Source: CAYYHA01 sp964471535 (GTDB lineage: Bacteria > Myxococcota > Myxococcia > SLRQ01). From it: a stretch of DNA of 7,658 nucleotides. Shown piece by piece: positions 1 through 5,287 of the stretch. Every line of letters starts with the position of its first letter. The first letter of the stretch is position 1. The notes below the pieces were generated by a model that saw nothing but the letters and a program-made list of their open reading frames with translations, was not told where the DNA came from and did no database searches. Position numbers and translations under genes: made by a program. Location of the stretch: positions 1 to 7,658 of the forward strand of contig CAYYHA010000209.1 in NCBI GenBank assembly GCA_964471535.1, in the 5' to 3' direction.

Positions 1-167
1 CCGTTCTACGGGCAAAGAGGTCCACCATCTCACCCACGGGTGCTCGAGGAGGGCCCGGGGAAGGAGCCTCGGGGGTGGGGAGGGGTCGCGTCCGGCCATG
101 GCGGGCGGAGTCTGCCCCGCCCCGAGGTGGGGGTCAAACCACGGCGCATCGCTGTTATAAGGGCGCG
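1..167. other. Leader region upstream of the acetyltransferase gene
   Basis: No gene is convincing here. On the minus strand an ATG at 28-26 opens a frame (M-V-D-L-F-A-R-R-T) that runs off the left edge, so a divergent gene could start here, but nine codons without a clear ribosome binding site cannot support it. The plus strand is open in two frames across this stretch, as is common in high-GC DNA, with no recognisable protein. A GC-rich imperfect inverted repeat lies around 102-125. An A/T-rich box just before the acetyltransferase start is listed separately. Confidence 0.4.
155..161 (+). promoter_or_regulatory. Possible -10 box and ribosome binding site ahead of the acetyltransferase gene
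   Basis: TTATAAG stands out as an A/T-rich patch in very GC-rich DNA and ends 6 nt before the ATG at 168. Read as a -10 element (TATAAG, 156-161) it would start transcription almost at the ATG, giving a leaderless or very short leader. The overlapping AAGGG (159-163) could instead act as a ribosome binding site with 4 nt spacing. There is no good -35 match at 16-18 bp upstream; the nearest is GTCAAA at 133-138. Both readings are weak. Confidence 0.3.
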
Positions 168-968
168 ATGGCAGTCTCCATGGGATCAGAGGGGCTGGCG
201 CAACGGGTGTGGCGAACCGAGGAGCAGGCCTTCGTCGCCGGGGCCCGCTGGCGGCCGCTCAGTGACGCGGAGGTGGTGGTCCATCCCGCCCTGCCCGAGG
301 TGTGGGACGCGTCCTTCGTCTCCCACGTGGCCGCCGATGCCGACGCGGAGCGGCTGTCACGGGAGGCCCAGGCGGCGCTCACGCGGGCCGGCTGCGGACA
401 CGTGAAGATCATCCTGAGCGATCCGGCGCTGTTCGGGCGCCTGGGCTCGGCGCTGCGGCGACTGGGGCTCGGGGAGCGGGCGTTCGTCACCATGGTGTGC
501 CGGCGCGTACCCCTCCTCGACCGACCCGACCCCAGGATCGAGATCCGCGCGGTGGCCGATGCGCCCACCCGAGCGGCCATGGCGGAGGTGCGCGACGACG
601 TCCGCCGCGAGGCACCCTGGTATGCGCCCGAGGTCAGCCGAGCCTTGGATCTGTGGGAGGACCTGCAAGCGCGCACCCTCGACCTCACCTGGCTGGTCGC
701 CTACTACGACGAGGTGCCCGTAGGTGCGGTGGGGCTGCTGCTGACCAGCGAGGGGGCCTCCTTGCAATCGCTGGCCACGCGCCCCGCCTATCGGCGACGC
801 GGGGTCGCGAGCCACCTGGTGCAGGAGGTGGTCCGACGCGGGCTCGCGGAAGGTCGGGCCTGGGTCAGCCTGCTCACCGACCGAGACGACCGGCCCCGGC
901 GCCTCTACGCGAGGCTGGGCTTCGACGTGGTGGGGGAGGTCCGCGAGTATCTCAAGGCGATCTCGTGA
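168..968 (+). CDS. GNAT-family N-acetyltransferase with a degenerate N-terminal half
   Basis: This 266-residue protein is a predicted cytoplasmic acyl-CoA-dependent N-acyltransferase. The C-terminal half (about 125-266) is a recognisable GNAT domain: beta strands with V-A-Y-Y-D-E-V-P-V-G-A-V at 177-188, the acetyl-CoA pyrophosphate loop R-R-R-G-V-A at 209-214 (the R/Q-x-x-G-x-G/A motif), and the final L-Y-x-R-L-G-F at 246-252. The N-terminal half (about 37-115) has the pattern HPALPEVWDASF and then a second alpha/beta block without an acetyl-CoA loop. It resembles a decayed GNAT repeat, as in two-domain acetyltransferases. The start at 168 is chosen because AAGGG lies 4 nt before it; an in-frame ATG at 180 has no such site. 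The frame is also open further upstream, but that part is not protein-like. The substrate cannot be named. The next gene starts within 80 bp on the same strand. Confidence 0.88.
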   Translation: MAVSMGSEGLAQRVWRTEEQAFVAGARWRPLSDAEVVVHPALPEVWDASFVSHVAADADAERLSREAQAALTRAGCGHVKIILSDPALFGRLGSALRRLGLGERAFVTMVCRRVPLLDRPDPRIEIRAVADAPTRAAMAEVRDDVRREAPWYAPEVSRALDLWEDLQARTLDLTWLVAYYDEVPVGAVGLLLTSEGASLQSLATRPAYRRRGVASHLVQEVVRRGLAEGRAWVSLLTDRDDRPRRLYARLGFDVVGEVREYLKAIS

Positions 969-977
969 GAGGTCGGC

Positions 978-983
978 TATACT
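978..983 (+). promoter_or_regulatory. Possible -10 box (TATACT) ahead of the lipoprotein gene
   Basis: TATACT lies 10 bp after the acetyltransferase stop and 9 nt before the in-frame ATG at 993. Transcription would begin near 990, giving the lipoprotein its own promoter. With the preferred start at 1047 the leader would be about 57 nt; with 993 the message would be nearly leaderless. No good -35 hexamer is seen at 16-18 bp upstream. The same hexamer also precedes the rhomboid gene on the other strand. Confidence 0.3.
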
Positions 984-1046
984 TAGCCGCCCATGCGCAC
1001 CCCACCCGCTCAGCCCTTGGCCCCTCCCACCCGCACCGGCGACCGC

Positions 1047-1961
1047 ATGCGGCTGGGCGCGGTCCTGGTCCTGGCACTCACCGGTGCCTGCGGGACCCTC
1101 TCACCCCTCGAGGTGATCGACGAGGGCATCTGCCACGGCGACGGGGACTGCAAGGGCGCACGCGTGTGCCGGGAGGGCCGCTGCGTCTTCCCCGACGACG
1201 CGGACGGAGGGCGTTCCGACGCTGGCCCCGATGGCTGGATCGATGTCGACGCCGGCCCCGACGGCGGGATCGACACCGTCGATGCAGGACCCGATGGGGG
1301 CTGGGACGGTGGGCGCGATGGCGGCCCCGATGCGGGCTCCGACGGGGGCACGGCAGACGGCGGTGGTCCTCCGCAACCCGGGGAGGTGGGTGCCGCTTGC
1401 CGCAGCCCCCGCGACTGCGATCATCCCCGCTCCGTCTGCATCCAACGCCTGCCTGGCGGCTACTGTGCCATTCCCGGCTGTCCCGGCGGCTGCCCAGAGG
1501 GCACGGAGTGCGTGGACAGCGACGGCATGCGGCTCTGTCTCGATGGCTGCAGCAGCGACAGCGATTGCCGGCCCCAATACATGTGTCGCTACGATGTCGG
1601 ACCCGGCGTCTGCCTTCCACGCGTCGGCGGCGGCACGACCGAGGTCGGAGGTCCCTGCCAGCAGCCACGCGACTGCGCCGGTGAGCCGGCGTGGTGCGTG
1701 CAGGAGTGGCCGGATGGGTACTGCGTGACCTTCGACTGCATGATGCGGGGCTGCGCCGAGGGCTCGTCCTGCTACGACCTGGGGAACGGCGACAGCGCTT
1801 GCTTCCGCGATTGCACCGTCCCCGCAGACTGCCAGCGGCCCGAGTACACCTGCCTGGTCTTCGCCCCGAACGCCCCTGGGGTCTGCCTGCCTCGCTGCGA
1901 TCTCGTGGATCTCTGTGATCCCGGACAGACCTGCGACCCCGCCACTGGACTCTGCCGCTGA
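1047..1961 (+). CDS. Cysteine-rich secreted lipoprotein with two tandem 12-cysteine modules
   Basis: This 304-residue protein begins with a short lipoprotein-type signal peptide (MRLGAVLVLALTGAC), with Cys15 as the likely lipidated residue. The lipobox T-G-A-C is slightly unusual at position -3. A four-cysteine patch follows (about 28-47). Next comes an Asp/Gly-rich linker (about 50-112) that repeats D-A-G-P-D-G. Two homologous modules follow, one at 113-195 and one at 199-284. Each starts E-V-G, contains P-R-D-C and G-Y-C, ends G-V-C-L-P-R, and carries 12 cysteines in matching order. A final four-cysteine tail (about 285-304) closes the protein. An even cysteine number in every block suggests disulfide-bonded surface modules. 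Proteins of this style are common in Myxococcota and mostly lack a known function. An earlier in-frame ATG at 993 would add 18 residues; 1047 is preferred because it places the hydrophobic stretch at the N terminus, but neither start has a ribosome binding site. Confidence 0.85.
   Translation: MRLGAVLVLALTGACGTLSPLEVIDEGICHGDGDCKGARVCREGRCVFPDDADGGRSDAGPDGWIDVDAGPDGGIDTVDAGPDGGWDGGRDGGPDAGSDGGTADGGGPPQPGEVGAACRSPRDCDHPRSVCIQRLPGGYCAIPGCPGGCPEGTECVDSDGMRLCLDGCSSDSDCRPQYMCRYDVGPGVCLPRVGGGTTEVGGPCQQPRDCAGEPAWCVQEWPDGYCVTFDCMMRGCAEGSSCYDLGNGDSACFRDCTVPADCQRPEYTCLVFAPNAPGVCLPRCDLVDLCDPGQTCDPATGLCR
1200..1380 (+). repeat. Coding low-complexity repeat for the Asp-Ala-Gly-Pro-Asp-Gly linker
   Basis: This GC-rich stretch inside the lipoprotein gene encodes repeated D-A-G-P-D-G and D-G-G units separated by short variable spacers such as W-I-D-V and G-I-D-T-V. 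The DNA copies are similar but not identical, so this is a degenerate coding repeat and not a perfect tandem array. It forms a flexible acidic spacer between the lipidated N terminus and the cysteine modules. Similar spacers are typical of myxobacterial surface lipoproteins. Confidence 0.7.
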
Positions 1962-1999
1962 TGCGAACGGGATCGTATGCGAAGCGGATCACAGCGGCG

Positions 2000-2014
2000 G
2001 GCGGCCGCGCCGCC
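2000..2014 (+). other. GC-rich hairpin downstream of the lipoprotein gene
   Basis: GGCGGC, a 3-nt loop and GCCGCC form a perfect 6-bp stem 38 nt after the lipoprotein stop codon. No T-run follows, so it is not a standard intrinsic terminator. It may contribute to transcript ending or 3' stability, or be chance in GC-rich DNA. Confidence 0.35.
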
Positions 2015-2026
2015 GTTGTCCGTGTC

Positions 2027-2050
2027 CTCCGAGGGTGGTAGCCCTCGGGG
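2027..2050 (+). promoter_or_regulatory. Strong hairpin immediately before the DUF420 start codon
   Basis: CTCCGAGGG (2027-2035) pairs with CCCTCGGGG (2042-2050) across a 6-nt loop. The stem is 9 bp with one G-T pair and a perfect 7-bp core. It ends 2 nt before the ATG at 2053 and would fold over the normal ribosome binding position. It could reduce translation of the DUF420 gene, act as a terminator for the lipoprotein transcript (no T-run follows), or be a binding site for a protein. Confidence 0.5.
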
Positions 2051-2052
2051 CG

Positions 2053-2619
2053 ATGCAAGACCTCGGTGAGTTTGGCAACCTCCCCGGCCTGCGCCGGCTC
2101 TCGGACCGTGGCTTCTACGCCTTCGTCGCGGCCTTCTCGCTCGTCGCACTCGCGGGCCTGGCCTACCTCCTCGTGATCCGTCAGGGCCATGAGACCGCGG
2201 CGGTGGACCTGAGCTTCCTTCCCGCGGTCAACGCGGGACTCAATGGCCTCGCAACGGTCCTGCTCGTCGCCGGGTGGCGCGCGATCCGCTCCGGGCGGCG
2301 GCGCGCGCACATGTACCTGATGATCAGCGCCTTTGGGGTCTCGGCACTCTTCCTTGTCAGTTACCTGGCCTACCACTACGTCCACGGCGACACGAAGTAC
2401 CCGGGCCAGGGACCGCTGCGGGCGGTCTACTTCTTCATCCTGATCACGCACATCGTGCTCTCCGCCGGGCTGCTGCCCCTATCGCTCACCACCTTCTTCT
2501 TTGCCTTCCGCGGGCGCTTCGACCGCCACCGGCGCCTCGCCCGCTTCACGCTGCCCGTGTGGCTCTACGTGAGCGTCACCGGCGTGCTCATCTACTTCTT
2601 CCTTCGCAGCGCCTACTGA
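2053..2619 (+). CDS. DUF420-family integral membrane protein (YozB/CtaM-like)
   Basis: This 188-residue inner-membrane protein has about five hydrophobic helices (roughly 20-42, 55-76, 86-107, 124-151 and 165-184). It shows the pattern I associate with DUF420: N-A-x-L-N-x-L-A-T-V-L-L at 60-71, a histidine at 86, S-Y-L-A-Y-H-Y at 103-109, T-H at 132-133, and R-H-R-R-L-A-R-F-T-L-P-V-W-L-Y-V-S-V-T-G from 158 to 177. Histidines 86, 108, 133 and 159 sit at or near helix ends and are candidate metal or heme ligands. Family members in Firmicutes (CtaM in Staphylococcus) are needed for activity of heme-copper quinol or cytochrome oxidases, so a role in respiratory oxidase maturation is possible, but no oxidase gene is in view. 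ATG 2053 is chosen because the residues before it are not membrane-protein-like. The hairpin directly upstream leaves no accessible ribosome binding site, and GTG 2035 is the alternative. Confidence 0.88.
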   Translation: MQDLGEFGNLPGLRRLSDRGFYAFVAAFSLVALAGLAYLLVIRQGHETAAVDLSFLPAVNAGLNGLATVLLVAGWRAIRSGRRRAHMYLMISAFGVSALFLVSYLAYHYVHGDTKYPGQGPLRAVYFFILITHIVLSAGLLPLSLTTFFFAFRGRFDRHRRLARFTLPVWLYVSVTGVLIYFFLRSAY

Positions 2620-2652
2620 GGCGCAGTGCGCCCACCTGCCGCCGAAGGTTTT

Positions 2653-2667
2653 GGCGCCTTAGGTGCC
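2653..2667. repeat. Small inverted repeat in the convergent intergenic gap
   Basis: GGCGCC and GGTGCC flank a 3-nt loop, giving a 6-bp stem with one G-T pair. Four T residues precede it on the plus strand, so in the minus direction the stem is followed by A residues, not T. It is therefore not a standard terminator in either direction. Confidence 0.3.
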
Positions 2668-2680
2668 ACCGGGCCCTTGT

Positions 2681-2703
2681 CGCTGCCGGTACGGTCGGCA
2701 GCG
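2681..2703. terminator. Hairpin between convergent genes, possible bidirectional terminator
   Basis: CGCTGCCG and CGGCAGCG form a perfect 8-bp stem around a 7-nt loop. It lies 61 bp after the DUF420 stop and 18 bp after the barrel-gene stop on the other strand. A terminator is expected between two converging transcripts and this is the strongest stem in the 102-bp gap. Neither side has a T-run, so termination without a U-tract or with Rho would be needed. Confidence 0.4.
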
Positions 2704-2721
2704 GGGGCACGCCGGGCGGCG

Positions 2722-4428
2722 TCAGAAAGCGGCCGTCCAGACGAGGCCGACGCGGTCGTTGTGATCGAAGGCCCCGAAGAGTCCCCATTCCGGCCCGCCG
2801 AGAATCTCGGCACTCAAGCTGAAGCGATGGTGGTCGCTCGCGCGATAGGTCACGGTGGGCAGGATGAGGAGGCCACCGGTGGAGATCTGGTAGAGCAGGG
2901 CTGCGGTCACCTCGAGCGTCTCGTCGAAGAAGGAGGTGCGGCCGTAGGCGAGTGCCCCGTAGAGGAGCACGGCGCGCCCATCGGCCGGCAACCGAGCGGG
3001 AAAGCCACGCGTATCCTCGAACCCGACGAGCACGCGGTCCCCGGGCACGTCCAGCGCGGCGAAGAGGTAGGCGGACAGGCCGAAGGTCAGACCCTCGAGG
3101 TCGAGGTACTCGCCTCCCGCAGCCCCGGAGAGGACGGGCTGTGCGGTCCAGGTGAGGCTCCGCCTCCCCGGATCGAGGTCCGATTCGGTCACCGCGTACA
3201 AGGTGCGCAGGGGGGAGTAGCCGAGGTCACCTCGGAGGAGGAGATCGCCCGCCGGCCACTCGATATCCGCGGCCACGAGCTGGCGCCGAACATGCCAAGC
3301 CTCGAAGAGCGCCTCCCCCTTCTGGATCTTCTCCCCCACCGCAAGCGCCGCATCGAGCGGCAAGGTATCCCCTTCCGCCTCGGCGATGAGAATCCTCTGC
3401 AGATCGGGATCGATGCGCTGGCGGGGGAAGGGATCGTAGGCGTCGAGGGCGACGAGACCGAGGTCCACGGGACCCAGCCGAGCCTCCGCGCGCGCAGCGA
3501 ACTGCCAGTTCTCCGGCACCGGCCGAGGCAGGCGGGTGTGGAGGAAGAAAGGCTGGACCTGGTCCACGCCCGTCTGGTCGTACCCGAAGCCCCGCGGGTC
3601 CGGCAGCGGCATGGGCAGCAAGACGCCGGCGCCGGCCAGGCCCCAGTCGTAGCCGAAGAGCGCCACCCGGTTGGGAACGAAGAGGGGCAGGACGACCAGC
3701 GTGAGGGAGGTCTCGCCCGAAAAGAGGCGCATCTCCACCGCGGGGACCGGTCGCTTCCCCTCGGTGCCGCCGAGCGCCGCGGCGAGGCCGAAACGCAGGT
3801 CCATCGGGTTCAGCACGTCACTTGGGGACAGACCGGGAGTCGCCCCCCAGGCAAAGAGCAGATTTCCGATCCGGAGATCCACACTGTCGAAGTAGAGCCC
3901 GGCATAGGCCTCCCCCAACTCCGCCTCGGCGATCGCATGGGGTTCGGGAGCGGCGAGCGAGGCAGGGAAGAAGGTCACGTGGCGGAGGTATCCGGAGAGC
4001 TTCAAGCGGCCGCGGGCGCCTAGGCGCTGCTCGAGGCCAAGCCGGGCAACCAAATGCACTTCGGCGAGGTGGACGTCCTCTCTCTCGCGCGCCGTGTCCA
4101 CCCAAAGTCCCGCATCGAGCGAGGCCTGTACGGTGGCCGGCTCGGTGGCCACCCACGCAGCATCCTCCGCGGGCTCGAGGGCGCCTCCCTCGGAGCGTCC
4201 GGGCGCGGAGTCCGTCTCCGGCGTTGCGTCAAGGTCGATCTCCTCCGTCCCCTCCTCGCCGTCGAGGGCCCGGTCGCGCTCGTGCCCTCCCTCCTTCTCG
4301 TCCCCCGCAGGCGCCTCGAGGACGATCTCGTCTTCCCCGGCAGAGTCCGGGTCGCCCGCTGCCCGCGCGACAGCGCCAGGGCTTGCTAGGGCGCGTGCCG
4401 GAAGGAGGAGCAGCGCCAGCCCAATCAG
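2722..4428 (-). CDS. DUF1302-like outer-membrane beta-barrel protein
   Basis: Read from 4428 this is a 568-residue exported protein. It has a hydrophobic signal segment (I-G-L-A-L-L-L-L-P-A-R-A-L-A at 2-15) with likely cleavage after A-L-A, a very acidic low-complexity linker (about 26-90), and then alternating hydrophobic/polar strands to the end. The motif S-P-S-D-V-L-N-P-M-D-L-R at 201-212 is typical of DUF1302 and related barrels. The last residues V-G-L-V-W-T-A-A-F, ending in phenylalanine, fit the BAM-recognised C-terminal strand. The start is uncertain: the signal segment begins exactly where the LolA-like gene ends, but the codons there are CTG and ATT. The nearest usual in-frame starts are TTG 4554 and GTG 4665, which lie deep inside the LolA-like gene and would add 42 or 79 non-signal-like residues. 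CTG at 4428-4426 overlaps the upstream TGA and suggests translational coupling. Family barrels of this kind are usually partnered with LolA-like or DUF1329 proteins and an RND transporter; the substrate is unknown. Confidence 0.8.
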   Translation of the reverse strand: MIGLALLLLPARALASPGAVARAAGDPDSAGEDEIVLEAPAGDEKEGGHERDRALDGEEGTEEIDLDATPETDSAPGRSEGGALEPAEDAAWVATEPATVQASLDAGLWVDTAREREDVHLAEVHLVARLGLEQRLGARGRLKLSGYLRHVTFFPASLAAPEPHAIAEAELGEAYAGLYFDSVDLRIGNLLFAWGATPGLSPSDVLNPMDLRFGLAAALGGTEGKRPVPAVEMRLFSGETSLTLVVLPLFVPNRVALFGYDWGLAGAGVLLPMPLPDPRGFGYDQTGVDQVQPFFLHTRLPRPVPENWQFAARAEARLGPVDLGLVALDAYDPFPRQRIDPDLQRILIAEAEGDTLPLDAALAVGEKIQKGEALFEAWHVRRQLVAADIEWPAGDLLLRGDLGYSPLRTLYAVTESDLDPGRRSLTWTAQPVLSGAAGGEYLDLEGLTFGLSAYLFAALDVPGDRVLVGFEDTRGFPARLPADGRAVLLYGALAYGRTSFFDETLEVTAALLYQISTGGLLILPTVTYRASDHHRFSLSAEILGGPEWGLFGAFDHNDRVGLVWTAAF

Positions 4429-5213
4429 CGCTCGAGCGCCCGCTCGGTGAAGGTCTCCGGCGGAAAGGATTTGCCCGGTTCCACCTCCACCAGCTCGAGA
4501 CGCGTCGACGATCCCTTCTTGACGTTCTTCATCTCTGTCTCGACGGGTAGCCAATGCCCCTCCACCTTCTTCAGTCGCTTCACGGTCATGACCTTCGAGA
4601 GCGCCCCATCCTCCCGGTCGTAGAACTCCACCTTCAGAGGAATCCACGTCTTCTTGTGGATCCACAGCTTCACCGAGCCGTACAGGTCGTCCTCGGAGGG
4701 CGCTTTCGGGCGCGTCACCACCACGTAGGTCTCCTGCCCGCGGTACGACTGCTCACCCTCCAAGGTACACTCGGCATCGTCGAGGGAGCGCACCTCGAGG
4801 TCCGCATAGCTGAAGTCCGTTCCCATGAAGGAGCCGCGCCTCTGCGTTCCCGCGATGCGTCGGGTCCGCTTCAATGCCGGGAGGTAGAGGATCTGCTCGT
4901 CGGGACCATCGGCGTTCTCCCGCAGGAGGAACGCAGTGCCCGCCACGTCTGCTGGCTCGAGGAAGCGAATCAGGGTTCGCACCAAGCCCTTTTCGCGGGC
5001 ACTTCTGACCTCGAGCGTGCGGTGCCTCGGCGCACCCTTCGCCGGCTGGATGGTCAGCGCGATCCGGGCCAGACCGCTGTCGATGCCCATGCCGGCATGC
5101 GCACGGGCCTTCTCGACGATCTCGGTACACTCCGGGGGCTTCGCCTCCGCGGCCGTGAGCAGGTGTGGAAGGACTGCGAGGGCTACAAGGGGAAAGCGAC
5201 GCGCGATCTGCAT
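4425..5213 (-). CDS. LolA-like periplasmic protein, outer-membrane lipoprotein-sorting type (PF17131)
   Basis: This 262-residue protein has a signal peptide (1-24: M-Q-I-A-R-R, hydrophobic core, ending A-E-A). The body matches the LolA-like 'outer membrane lipoprotein-sorting protein' pattern: R-F-L-E-P-A-D-V-A-G-T-A-F-L at 83-96, Y-L-P-A-L-K-R-T-R-R-I at 110-120, and S-F-M-G-T-D-F-S-Y-A-D-L at 128-139. These proteins have a half-barrel fold that binds lipid or lipoprotein acyl chains in the periplasm. Cys29 and Cys149 are the only mature cysteines and could form a disulfide. ATG 5213 is chosen because GAGGAA (5226-5221) lies 7 nt upstream and it starts the signal peptide. A GTG at 5291 overlapping the rhomboid stop would place 26 polar residues before the signal. 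The stop overlaps the proposed start of the barrel gene. It should not be equated with housekeeping LolA of the LolCDE pathway. Confidence 0.87.
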   Translation of the reverse strand: MQIARRFPLVALAVLPHLLTAAEAKPPECTEIVEKARAHAGMGIDSGLARIALTIQPAKGAPRHRTLEVRSAREKGLVRTLIRFLEPADVAGTAFLLRENADGPDEQILYLPALKRTRRIAGTQRRGSFMGTDFSYADLEVRSLDDAECTLEGEQSYRGQETYVVVTRPKAPSEDDLYGSVKLWIHKKTWIPLKVEFYDREDGALSKVMTVKRLKKVEGHWLPVETEMKNVKKGSSTRLELVEVEPGKSFPPETFTERALER

Positions 5214-5287
5214 GGGGGTCTTCCTCGGATCGGTCGGAGCCGCCGGCATCCGGCGCTCCGGTGATGCGGGCCTGCCTCCGTCCTTCC

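Noticed and set aside
1..28. Possible start of a divergent gene on the minus strand (M-V-D-L-F-A-R-R-T)
   Set aside because: Only nine codons are in the window, with no clear ribosome binding site or recognisable sequence. It remains possible but cannot be supported.
302..1684. Open frame of 460 codons in another frame over the acetyltransferase and lipoprotein genes
   Set aside because: Extremely Arg/Pro/Gly-rich and overlaps two well-supported genes; no domain or plausible start.
1078..2451. Long open frame on the minus strand (457 codons) opposite the lipoprotein and DUF420 genes
   Set aside because: The protein is Arg/Pro/Ser-rich with no domain, and crosses two genes with clear homologous features on the other strand. 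It is the usual antisense shadow in GC-rich DNA.
2681..2721. Standard intrinsic terminator with a T-run for either convergent transcript
   Set aside because: The 8-bp stem is real but neither flank has a run of T residues in the transcribed direction, so only a weak terminator call is kept.
2626..4023. Long open frame on the plus strand (465 codons) opposite the barrel gene
   Set aside because: Its composition mirrors the barrel codons (Glu/Gly/Arg-rich) and has no motif; the minus-strand frame has a signal segment, strand pattern and terminal Phe.
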